From NCBI GenBank assembly GCA_036571765.1, contig BROE01000022.1, forward strand, positions 12,916,282-12,980,281: DNA of 64,000 nucleotides, given 5' to 3'. Shown here one piece after another: positions 35,301 to 48,400 of the stretch. Made by a program: the position numbers and the translations under genes. Numbering within the stretch: the stretch's first letter is position 1; each line of letters begins with the position of its first letter. The notes below the pieces were generated by a model, which was not told the origin of the DNA, searched no databases, and saw nothing but the letters and a program-made list of their open reading frames with translations. The DNA is from Plecoglossus altivelis. Taxonomy: Eukaryota; Chordata; Actinopteri; Osmeriformes; Plecoglossidae.

Positions 35301-38300
35301 TTTAAATAGGGCCCCATCTGTGTATGTGCATGTGTGTGCCCATGTATGAGTCAAAGTATGCATGCCACACATTGTAGTGCATCTGTACAATGTGTGTGTT
35401 CATGTCCAATATGGTAATATTAGTGTGTATACAGCTACCTGTGACATTGACTCCATCTGAGCGCTGGCACCACACGACTCTCTCGTTGTCGCTCCATCCG
35501 CTGGCCCTCCACTCGTAGCTGTGGCACTGTCCCCCTGAAACCAGCATGACACACCGTCACTCCAACAATATCATAGCAATACAAATGTCCAGATTTCCAG
35601 GGAACTTGTCATCTGTAGCCACAGAACACTAAATACGATCAAAGCTACTGGCAGTTAATTGTTGCTCCTTAGAATAAATAAAGTATACAAACAATTTTAA
35701 CAACCCAGTTGGCACTCAAGGTTTTTGTTAAAACAAACACAAAAGTCTGGAATCTTAAAATAATAATCATAGATATAAATCCATGTAGAGGCCTAATTTA
35801 GTTATTTTTGCCATCTACTGTAATGCATTCAGTTAGCCAAAGCCAGCCCCATGTCAGCGTGCATGAGCAATATACCTCTTTAAATACAAGGGCAAATACA
35901 ATATACAAAGGCTCATGGGTAATCAGTCCATCCTTCCATGCGTGCCAGGGCACAGCTGGAGGCCAGTTCTTGAGAAGTTAGGGCTGGGCACAAAGGGACA
36001 GCTGGAGGGGTTGGGCTGGGAGGGGTTAGACCTGGACACCTGGGGGTGGATGTAGGGGTTGGAGCTGTGCAAATTGGGCTGACTGGATGCACCCTCGGGA
36101 TTAGCAGACGACTCACTTACAGACAAACAGATGTCCAAGGGAGAAACATATTCAAGCTGCAGAGGCACTACAGGCTAATTTTCCCATCTGTGGCTATGCA
36201 GCATGAGGCTATTACCACAGACAATCTTTTGGGGCTGATATGGAATGAACATAATACAAATGGAGACAAATGGGAAGGGTTTTTGAAAGCATGAAATAAC
36301 CAGCCTGTCTTCCCGCAGGCAACTCAGCAAACAAAGGATTATTCTTGTATTTTCTTTGTATTTAAGACATACTGTACTGCAGTAAAAGACTACAACTGGT
36401 GGAGAAGTTGAAGGCGTTAGATGAGTTTCAAAGATGTTTGTCAAACTGCAAGAACAGTCCATATAAAAAAAACATTTCAAATTTCTAAAACTCCAACACT
36501 AAAACAAGTTTATGAAAAATTGTTTAACACCAATATAAACCTATCCAGGGAGCAGAAAGGAGGGGAGGAGGGAGAAAGTGAATCGATGGTGGGGAACGAG
36601 AGGAGTGGAGAGTGATATAGAGAGAGGAAGTGATGGAGAGAGTAGGCGAGAGATGGAGAGAGTAGGGGAGACGATGGAGAGAGAAGGTGAAGTGATAGAG
36701 AGGAGATTGGGGAGTCAGGAGAGGTATGTACCTTTGCAAGGTCGCGTCTCAAACACCTGCTGGGGACAGTTCTCCTGGTTCTCCAAGACCATCACCACGA
36801 CAGCTCTGGAGCGAGCCTGTCGACCCGTGGTCTCGAAGCTCCGCCCCTCCAGACAGGTCAGCTGGCACGAGCTCCAGGAAGACCAGTCAGTCAGATGACA
36901 GTCTCCTGTACACAGAGATGAATCCAGCGTTAAAGTTCAAACCTGGATTGTAATGTATAATCTATTAACACTTGAGGGGTAATATGTCATCTTTTCGAGG
37001 CCATATTTAAAGGATAGATTGGCTTTTTTCTATAGGGGGAGGTGAATCAATTGCAACTCTGCAATAACATTTTTCACAACAAAAAGACTTTTGAGCCGGG
37101 TCTATTGTCCATGAAACACCAATGCATAAGAGAAGAATTCATAAAGAAGAAAATACTCCATCCACAGAGGGAATATCCAAGCAGACAAATGGACAAAGTA
37201 TACATCACTGGACACCTCTAAACACATAAAGAAGAGATATCTATTACACGTGTTTATAAATATTAGCAGATCCTTTACCGAAGGTCATACATCACTATCC
37301 CTTTCTAATCCAAGGTGAGGACACTCTCCCAACCACCGATGCTCCCTCTGCATCGGCCCCGCAGCCATGAAACTTCTTTGATTCTGTTCTCTGGCTCGCC
37401 ATTTAAGTCAATCTGTGTGGCAAAGCAGTTCATTACACTTCATCTTCTCAGGCACCCGCTCTGATTTCACCCCTGCTAGCTGAAACCACGTGGTGTTTTG
37501 CACTATGAGCTGCCCAGGAGACGACTTTCTGCTCCTACACCTTCACCCCAGATACACAGCATAGGATGTAGTGAGGAACCCACTTGCTCCTCTTCCACTC
37601 CCACTCCTGAGAAGTTCAGACAAAGAGCAGGTAAAGCTGGCCAACCTAATATCTACAGAGCAAAGAGACGCCTCTTTCCAGCCAGTCTAGTCTAGTCTCG
37701 TCTCGTGGTCTAGTCCATCCCAGTTTAAGTATTTCAAGGTAATCAGCTGAGTACCCGGGCAAGGGATGGAGCAAGGCAGCAGCAGGTCCTGCTCACTCTC
37801 TCTCCCCAGCCTGCCTCCACACAGGCCCTCGTCCACAGCTTTGGCAGAGGAGGTCGTGGTCCAATCACCTCCATGGACCACACAGGTCAGGTTCCGCGTA
37901 CGCACCCCATCCCCACACACTGCTCCCTAGAAACACAGCAGAACACCTTACACTACACAGTATACTGCAATACAACACAAAATCAAATAATGTACAAAAA
38001 CACAACACAAAATATTACAAGATAAAACATCAAATAGATATAAGGTATGCCTTGACTCAAATCTACTGAAACAGACACATTCATAGTATACATAATTATA
38101 TACATTAATAAACTATTTATAAAATGCAGGAGGAAGAAGCAAGAAAACAAAGGAAACATTTTTGTGTGTAACTGAGTGCCAAGCAGTATAACGTAAGACA
38201 AGAAGGGTTGACATTGTTAGGTTAGTGAGGGGGCTGGTGGAGTAATGAGAGAGGGGACACAGACAAAGAGGGCAGAGAGGGAGCGAGAGACAGATAGAAA

Positions 38301-39382
38301 GAAAGAAAGAAAGAAAGAAAGAAAAAGACATGGAAGTGAGAAAGAGGAAGAGAGAAAGAAGGAGTTGGAATGATGGTGAAGTAGAGAGAAAGAGACTGGG
38401 GATACAGTGGGCCGCAAGACAATAAATTAAAAGTCAACTCAGAAGAGATGAGGAAAATAAAAGGATGAGAGGAGATTAAAATCTAAAGTCTGCCTTTGGC
38501 TTTTACATCAATGGAACGAGTACAGCACCAAAACATTGTTTCATTAAGAGTTACATCATTATGTGTATTAGCTGAGCAAGTGTTGGGGCGAAAACCATCT
38601 GAAACTATTAGCTTAACTGTCTGACTGTCCTTACATGAACTTAAATTACAGACCATACACTTAAACCAGAGACTGTAAACCAGAGAACATAACCCAGATA
38701 CACCCACATATTTGGGGATGGACAGGTGAAAAATATCAGCTGACATATAAGCAACCGGAGACAATGACTGCACCACTTTAGAAGGACACTCAAACTTGTG
38801 AAACACTCCTTGCCCTAAAAACTATCGGTCCGTTAATTAGGCAACAAAAACGCTAGAAACATTGAACAGATGAGATGACTGCACACATACGTGAATGATA
38901 AAGTAACCATGGCCTGGAAAAGGGGACAGACGAACCTACAGTTTTTCAGTATACCCATGTTTAGACAGGGGCCCTATTTATAAGTGTATTGCCTTTTGCT
39001 CGGCCTTTTGCTTGGTGCCTCCTTGCCTGGCACTCCAAGGCTGTCCAAGGCTTTCCAGGCGGTAACTGTTTTGCTAACCATGGAGTAAGATGAATAAACC
39101 CCTTGTTTCAAAAAGACTTAGAGTCCCACCTTGGCAAAACGTCTCCTCCAACTGGCTATAGATCTCAGTGTGTGTGTTTACAGTTTTAGCTCAGCCAGCT
39201 ATAGTCCTTTGTGTGCCGTACCTCCACAGTGCAGGGGGTCCTGTTTCCGAGCAGCCAGGTATAGCAGGGCCTGATGGGACAGGGCTTGGTCTGGGACAGC
39301 AAGGGGGGACAGGGACGCCCCTCGTCATGGTTCTGCTGGAGGATTGTCCGGAAGCGCACAGTCTGACCTGCCCCCCCCCCCC

Positions 39383-39414
<32 letters not shown>

Positions 39415-42400
39415 GACAAAACACACAAACACCGCACATATACAAACGTGTAACTTAAAGTGTATTATTAAATGTATCAACCAGGCATTTGTATACTGTG
39501 GTTAAAGAAACAGTGCATTGCCACTATGAACACTAGGAAATACAGTGTACTTATCTTTGAAAAGCTGCAGCATAATTGTCATTTCAATAATCACAGATAT
39601 ATTGAGCATAGCCTAACAGTGGATTGGATCCAAAATGCCAGAGTTAATTGTAATTATGTATTTCCTTTATGAATGGGCAAAATAATTTTAGCAATCCAAT
39701 ATGTCTTCTTGTCATCATGCCAAAGTGATCTACTTTCTAATTGATTTCCATGTAAGTGGCTGATTCAAGTGGGCAATGAATATTGTTAAGAATACATGGA
39801 AAGAGGGAGAAATTGAGAGATAGAGAGAAATATCCTAAATCAGTCATGACCACTGGGCTAGGCTCTTACAGTGGACGTTAAAATGCTCATCAATATTTAG
39901 ATTTTAAATATATACAATATATTGCATTCAATAAAATTATATTCTGGCTGTTTCCGGAGCCCTCTCGGACAGACGGACCGACAGAATCACATTCTGCAAC
40001 ATCTCTCTTCAATAAAGCCACCTTCGTCTCCTCCGGCACCCAGACAAAATAACATCTTTCCTCTGACAAGAGTCCCTCAACATGGCTGGCAGATGTGGTT
40101 TTAAGTAAGAGTGTCTGTGTGCACTAATTTGGTAAAGTTCAGACCTCCCTAATGAGCAGCCGGACAAGTGTTGAGATGAGGGGGTTAGTGACAAACTGAG
40201 TGGAGAAGACAGGCAGCCAACAACAAATTAAATTTAATGAAGTTGAGAACCACTGTTGAGTTTCAAATCAACTAAAGAACAAGTACCTATCCCTGGGAGG
40301 CCAGATTCCCTGTGAGACAAAGGAAGTGTCGAGGTCAGATAATTACTTATTGTATATTGCATGAAGTAATAAGATTGTTACCAATCATCAGATTGAAGGC
40401 GAGCCAGACGCTTGAGTCTAAATAACTAATTGCAATCCTGACACTATGCAGAGGTTGAGATTCATATTTAATTTGAATGTTAAATCATTTACTACATTAT
40501 TAAAGTCAAGGTTTAGGTCATGCATTAACCTGTGAACCCCAGAATACTGAATTTACATCATTTGAAAGGCATGGCTGCATTGTAGTGTAATGCAAATCAG
40601 AGTTCTGCTCAGTTTAATTTATTTATAGCCATAGGTATATTTGGAGTACATTCTCATTACTGATTACATTGTATTTACCTTAAATACCTGGGATAATACA
40701 TACTCATTAATTTTGGAATGCAGCTTTTAATAGATTCACGTACATACATTTATTAATTTATATAGAGGAATGTACACCTGTATAGTCCACGTTCTTTGCA
40801 TGTTTGCAAAGAATATGAATATGATATGAAGGTACTTGCTGCCTACACACAATTGCTATACAGGTTGAACCAGGAGAGTGGTTAGGGGTGTTACCTTGGG
40901 TACCACAGGTGTGCGAACATTCTGACCAAGATGACCAATCGGAGAGCACACAACTGATAGGACAGTCGACCATACAGTTTTCTGCTAAGGTCTTCTCAAT
41001 GACAAGACCAAGCTGGAGAGGAAAGAGAAGGAAGAATAGGAAGGAAATACTGAAATAAAGAATCAAACCCACTCTAGAAATGTGACACTCTGTACTTGCA
41101 AGTGTTAGAAAACAGCGACACAAAAACTACTAAGAGCAAAAAACATGAACAGAAACACTCAATGATCATTTGTAAGAATGTGAGGTTTTCTGATTCAAGC
41201 AATTTATTTAAACTTGATCCTTAATGCCAGGTGCCCCACTGCCATCCTCACAGAGCTGCACTCCAACACCGACCCCCAGCTGTTAATTCCTAATTGGTTA
41301 GATAGAGATTACCTCCTTGCATTTGCTCAGTTCCACAACCTTGCCGTCGCTGCGAATGCAGTTCAGGAGGCGGGACCGAGACCCAGGGCCACAGACTGCA
41401 TTCTCATTCAGGTTACAGGTGCTCCATGCTGAAACACACACACACACAAATTATGATACGTGACCTCTTGTGCTAGCCACATTTTCTGTCAGTTTAAACT
41501 AGACCAGTCTCCTACTTGACAATATAGACTAGACCAGTGTCCTACCTGATAGAATATATTAGATCAATGTCCTCTCTGATAGTATGTACTGGACCAGTGT
41601 CCTACCTGATAGTGTAGACTAGACCAGTGTCCTACCTGAAACATTGTAGTGGTAGGAGAAGCAGGTGGAGTTGAGGAGGCAAGCCTCCATTTGGGTGTGT
41701 TCTGGACAAGAAATGCCAGGGGTAGGCATACGAAGCACCTGTCTGGTCCTGTTCCTCAACATGCCTCTGTCACACGGCTCCAGAGCACAAGATGAAAATC
41801 AGATGAACCATTTTATCTACTGTGCCTTCAAAAATTCAACTATAATCTAATCTAATCTATTCATCTACAGGAACCAAAAAGATGCTTGCACCTGGTTGAT
41901 GTCTAGTATATACTTTAACATCCAACACCCTAAATGTTATCAATAGAAGAATAGACCAAGAAAGCAATGGTTTTCAAAAGGAGGCAGGATAGCAGAGAGT
42001 AAAAGTGGTCAGTTGAACAGAGTACAGTATCAAGGTTGAAAAAGCCCTAATGGAGGATGTGATCTCAGTTTGCCTCACGGGGCATTATGGGTGTGGTGAG
42101 ATAATATCCATCTCCATCACTGTCAATGCTTAATGACTGTTAATGAGCCAGATTCAGAGGTTCATTTATTAGCTGTGCAGGCTGTGAAGTTACAGTGCAC
42201 TCACTTTCAACAAATTCCCATACAAACACAAGAGTGCTGGTTTCTTGGAAGTTTTGTGATCTGTATATGGAATCAATCCTCAAAGGATAATGCTTTTCTT
42301 GTACAGGGCCTTGAAAATCACACAGAATATTGGAAATGGCAAGAATTTGGAATGCTTTAACGCTTCTACGGGTACATGGAGAACATTTATCTTACAGTGT

Positions 42401-45400
42401 TATGCGAAGTGTAGGATGTTTGTATCTTTCCTAGCATTCACTGTAAGCTGTATCCAGTGTGTGAATTGGACTCATTTGAACAAACCAATATCAATATTGT
42501 CATTGTCATTCTGGAAGGACTAATATTCAACAATGTGTTGTTAAACAAATCCAACAGGAGATCCTGTAAATTCCAAATGGCTGTATTCATCAACATTAGA
42601 GGCCACAGGCTTGGTAGACTGCATAAGACAAATGCCAGTGTCTGTAATTGAAGACACATTAGTGACTAATTGTTCATCTTCCTTGCTCTAGGAGAATTGT
42701 GCTTTGGATCACTGACACATTAGCTGTGGCAGAAAGACTATAGCGTAGTTAAATTGCAAGATCACAATGAGTAGCTAGTTAGCTACGATGCACGATGACA
42801 TTGCAAGCTACAAGCATGCCACTCCTACAATACAAGCTACACAGTGAAATAATAAAATAAAACACACACAGTGATATTTCTAACCACACATGCGGGATGA
42901 AACACAGGTAGCAAAGAGTTTCTCATTGCAAGGTGCGACTGACATACAAAAGCTGAATCCATTATAATGACTTAACCTTTATGAACGTAAATAGGGGAGT
43001 TACGAGTGCTAGAACATAATCGGTAAGGAATTAAAGAAGAACTAGAAGGTTTGTTTGAGTTATTAATGGGATTTTCAACCAGTGTATCCCCACAATGGCA
43101 GATGGTAAACCCTACTGGACCAAAACATGAATGACAATGACAGGAAAAGCAGAATCTCTACCAGAGGGCAGACGCTCCACTGTCCCCAGTTTGACATCAC
43201 ACACTCCTCTGGACAAGGCAGGAAGCAGGTCTGAGCGCCAGATGGAACCTCTTTCTGGTCACACAGGCTATAATCTTCACTGGGCTCCTGGGCCCTCTCT
43301 TCTCCCCTCCTTACACACCTGTCAGCCACCAGAGACATAGTGCTGTCACACCCCGCTTATCCTGTGAATCAACCACCTCCTACTACAGAACATTAAATTC
43401 GTAACCACCTTCAACGACATTACTGCACAGTTATAACTAACTTCAAAAAATATCACTCCTCTACATTAATATTTTTTTTGCAAATTTATAAAAATGTAGA
43501 ACAACAGTAACACTTATTTGGTAATCATCTGTTATTTCAAACAGTTAATTGCTGTTTAATCTCTTTTGGTAAGCCTCTTTGTGTGTTAACAGTAGGGTAG
43601 TGTAATTAGGGTCAGAGATTTGTTGCACTGTGAGTAAAAGTTGGACATTGAGTATGGGTATGAGGGTCACACACTAACATGACAACACAATTAATCTTCA
43701 TAATAATAATCATATAGCCTGTTCTTTCTACCACATTAATTTAATAGAAATTCATATGTTAGAATACACAAGACGACAATTTGAAAAGAGGCTTTATGAG
43801 ACTCTTTGCACATGCACATCGGTAAGTATTCGTACAGTTTGTATAATTTGTATCTTGTTTAGTTTATGTATAGGAAAATTGTTATATTTATTTTAAATTG
43901 ATTGTTGTTTGCCTGTACTGTTGTATGTCTGTACTTCTGTAGCACCGTGGCTCTGTGAGGCACGACATTTCGTTCCACTGTATGCACCCGCATGTAGCGG
44001 AGTGACAATAAAGCACAACTTGAACTTGAACCTCTTGAATTAGTATCAGATTGTCAGTCACATTCCCCAACAATATTGACAGTTTATTGACATTAGCTAA
44101 TAATATATTGTGCAGTACATTCTACATTCTTCAAATATCAAATCACATGGTGAGATGTATATTTCAAACCCATGTCATAGAAGGGGAACATGGTACATTG
44201 TTACAGTGTTAAATAAGGCCCCCCTTAACTATGTCACTCATGCAGCATCGCTGCTATTCCTAGCCATAAGTATGTGCATGGCTCCACTGACCTGATCTTG
44301 CGGCTCTGCACCCCCTCTCCACAAGCTGGCTGCTTCACCACAGTGTTGATAATACACATGGACCAGGGCTCCGCCGTCCACTCATACTGCTTGCACTCAG
44401 ATTGGCATGGCATAGCCTCGTACACCTGGGGGCAGACACACAAGGGAGGTGGAGATTAGTGTGTGGTGTATACACTCCACATTCATACATACGCCCAGGT
44501 ACAGCCAACAACCCCCCCTAACACACACACACACACAAGCTGATACAGACACCAACACATACCTTGTTAATTTAAACTATATACACCCACATACACCCAG
44601 GCAAAGCGAAACCAATACAGACATACCCATCCACACAGCCTAATACATATAAATCAAAGTATAGCGACTGTGTACAGTCCACACATACCAAAAACCTATG
44701 TCAAAACAGCACAACATTCAAAGTGGATGTCTATACACAAGCGAATGTAAGAGAACAGTGAATGTGGGAATGACGGACATACAAACACACACAGATACAC
44801 AGATGTGCAGGATTGGCAGTAGAAGAAAGGAATGCGTGGGCACATAAATAGTAAATAAGTACAATTAAACAAATCCAATATTGAACCCTGGGCTCTATAG
44901 ATCCTGCGCATTACTTACTCGCTGTCATTACTTACTCGCTGTCGCTGTCGCATTACTTACTCGCTGTCGAGTTACATATAAAAATCCTTCAATGACCTTA
45001 TGAATATACAGAGGAGATACTAGCTAATGCACTAGTCTCCAGCCAAGCTGTGAAGTGTACATCTGGGAATGACACAGCTCCTGGTAGACACACACCTACA
45101 GACATGTAAGCTCATAGGAATGGCTTCTTTACATGGTCATAACAATCTGCTGCATTGCAAGTCTCATGAGAGACCATCACTTAAATGTTGAGTGTGTGCG
45201 TTGGGGATTGAGTGTCCCAACTGCACCTCAGGGCTACTGAATCAAGAGACACACACACGCGTATAGAGTTTAACTTGCAAGGGGAGCGCAATACTCTCTC
45301 CTAGAGTATTCTCGGCCAACTCCAACGCTCCTGTGAATGCAAGCTCTTTTTATTGTGCACATAGCATAACATAAACAGTGAGAATTCAACCATTCAGAGT

Positions 45401-48400
45401 GTGACCTATCTACGATGAGGCCCTACCTCTAGGTTCTTTGGTGTGACAGGACAGAGAAACTGTCAGCAGTGTAGTTATGACCTGGCTTACCAAGGTCCTG
45501 TGACAAGTTAAGCTTACCATTGATTGATTAAGTGTCCTGTCCACGACTTCCAATAGGTCGTGAGACTCTCAGTACCCCTTCTACTCTAAACAAGTCGTGA
45601 GACTCTCGGTATGATACCAGTTTACTCTAACAGTGTGTTTTAGCCTGTGTCTGTCAATGCATGTGTTTGTGTGCACTTATGTATGTGTCAGTGCAAGTCA
45701 GTGCATCTTTGCGTGTACGATACCGTGTGTGTCTGCGTGCGGGTGTGCGCAATACATGTGTGTGAATCTGAGTGGTCGTGTAGTATGTGTGTGTGTATTC
45801 AAAACCCCTGAGGAGCCCACAGACGTCTATCACACACTCATTATTTTACATTTGTGAGAGCAGATGCCGCTGCTAGGTACCCTGGCACCCACCCTGCTTC
45901 AGTTCTACAGGGCTCTGCCCCACTGCTCTCCACCCCACAGCCAAACAGCCCCCTCTCATCCTCCTGATACCCTCACTGCCTCCTCACTAGGATCTGATCG
46001 CTATATCATGTCAAACTAAAGCCAGCAGTGTAGACTGTAGAGAGACCTAAAGGAATATCAGGAATAGAAGGATGGGAGAACAGCCCAAAGACAAGCAGCA
46101 ACAAATAAAGTATAGTAGGTGTTCCTGAACTGGTCACCTCCATCTAAAATGCCACCAAATACACTGGTGTTTTATTAAACAGACTGAGTTGAAGGAAACA
46201 GACAATGCTAAACAAAAAATAGGTGATTCCCCTTTCCATCTCTAAATGCTGTTTACCTCTAAGTTCAAGTAAATATTTTGGTGGGAAGAAAAAATAATAA
46301 CATTAGGTATGCTCTTTTGAGCGCCCCCTTCAAAAGCAGATCCACGATTATTTGGGTGATGAAGTCCCCTGCTCCTTCAGAAATGTCAGAGAGAGGGCAC
46401 CAGATGAAATGGAAATGGAATTTCATTGAGCCGGCTTCTTAAAGTTTTTTTTATTATCTGAGTGGAGCTCTCAGATCAAATGGCCTATTATTCCCCTCAT
46501 TCAAAGTAAGGTGAATAGGAAGTGGTTATCCTTGTGTGTATGTGTGTGTGAGAGAGTGTGTGTGTGCATGTGTGTGTGCTTGAAAGAGATAGAGCCGTAT
46601 GAGCATGCCGTTGTTTTCTTAAGCTAAAGCAGATAGCATAGATACAGAAGGATGGTCACTGACCTGTGCCTGTGTGGATGTCCATATTAGCAGTGCATGA
46701 CAAGCAACAGGGGAGAAAAAAACAATAATATAGTTATTAGTTTGCTTTCTGTTACCATCCAAAGTGTTTAAGTATATGTACCAACTGCGTTGCTAGACTA
46801 AGGTTGATTTTTACCACGGAAGTTTAATTAATGAGGGAAATTATGATTTAGAGGCTCATCGTGTATTCTGTATCTGCAGGTGGTGGATGTTTTGTCTAGT
46901 GAAATGACTGATGGTTTAGAGCGACACAGTGTTGCAGTGGACAGCAACAACTATGCTAGTTGGACTTGGGATTCTCTTATAAGAATCGACCCCATGAAGT
47001 CTACCCCAGAGAAAGGAGAGGAGTCAGGGTCGACAACTGATTGTAGGAATTTTCTGGATCTGCGCCTGAAATACAGACTGTTGCTGGGATGCAGAACGGG
47101 AAGTTATTTGGATTGACACATTTGCTGTCTACTGGTTGATGATCATGTGTCTATTGATTTTGGCTAAGCTGACAGACTATGAAACTGTAAATCTGCGTGA
47201 TATCCAAGCAATCAGAGAAGGAAATGTTGACACACACAAACACAGACAGTTCTACTCTTCAGAGTTGCTCCCTGGAACGAGGAGCTAGTGAGATGTTGAG
47301 CTTCTCCATAAATTTCTCAATGTCACAGAGTGACTCCAGCTTCAAACAGATAAGGCTGTTACTGTCTCTGGGACTGCCAGCATAATACAGAACAACAGTG
47401 GCATGGCAGAATGGAAGGCGGCACCATAATGGCTGCTAAAACAGCCATGAGACAGAAGGTATGGGCAGGCAATACAGGAAAGTTAGGAGTAAGGGAAGGG
47501 TGTGTCTAAACCAGACACAGGATAATAATAATAACAACAACAACGACAGATTCAATTAACGGACACTTTTCACCAAAGCAATAAACAGTACAGGTCGGGG
47601 TGGAACCTATGACCTCTAGATCCTCCATCAAGTGCTATAATCACTGAGCCCCTGTCGAGTGGTTTTTGAAGCAAGGCCTCGTACAATGGGTGACCTCGCT
47701 TCATCTCACTTCATCAACGATCGTCATTTACTAGAAGGGACTGAATGCACAGGACAGACAGTCCTGGTTGGGGATAGGTATGGAATTAACACTACAGCAT
47801 TGTAGACGTCAAGCAAGAGTTTACTTACGGCCGGGCAGTGAGCATGCCCAATGTAGCATCGTCAAGCATTCATCAAAACTTCCACTGTTCCTTTCATGAG
47901 TCTTTTGTCAGTGGCAGACTGGGCTCAGATAGCTGCTTCATCTCTTTAATAATAGCACATGAGAGGGACATACTGCACAGAGTTAATGCCCAAATTAAAT
48001 TTCTGAACGGAAGAGATTCCACTGTTATCAGATGGCAACACTACGTCCGTTATTCATTCCTTTCTTCGCTGCCACTCTATTGATTTTGTTGTAGTAATTA
48101 GCCTAAAGCAGCACGGCTAACCTTTTGCGACTTAGATAAAATGTAGCGGGTCAACTGGGCAGTCGGAGGAAGGCAACTGGAGAGGCTCCAGGACATAGCA
48201 GGGGGACAGACGCCATGATCACATGAGACGATGTAAACCAAATGCAGATTTTTTTCCAGTGAGGTTTGGAGCAAAGAGAACATGTGCTGTTGGGATGCCA
48301 TAGAGGTTGGGCGGGGGGGGGGTGAAGATAACATGCATACAAGCAGCTTTACAGACTTTACGTTTCTTAGACCACTTTTGCACTACAAGCAGATTAGAAT

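Noticed and set aside
41499..41640. Possible CRISPR-like regular spacing
   Set aside because: The units are contiguous with a 30-bp period, with no separate repeats and spacers; it is a eukaryotic minisatellite.
46880..47116. Plus-strand ORF preceded by CTGCAG, exon-like at its start
   Set aside because: No convincing donor at its end, no domain, and it lies antisense inside a thsd7b intron.
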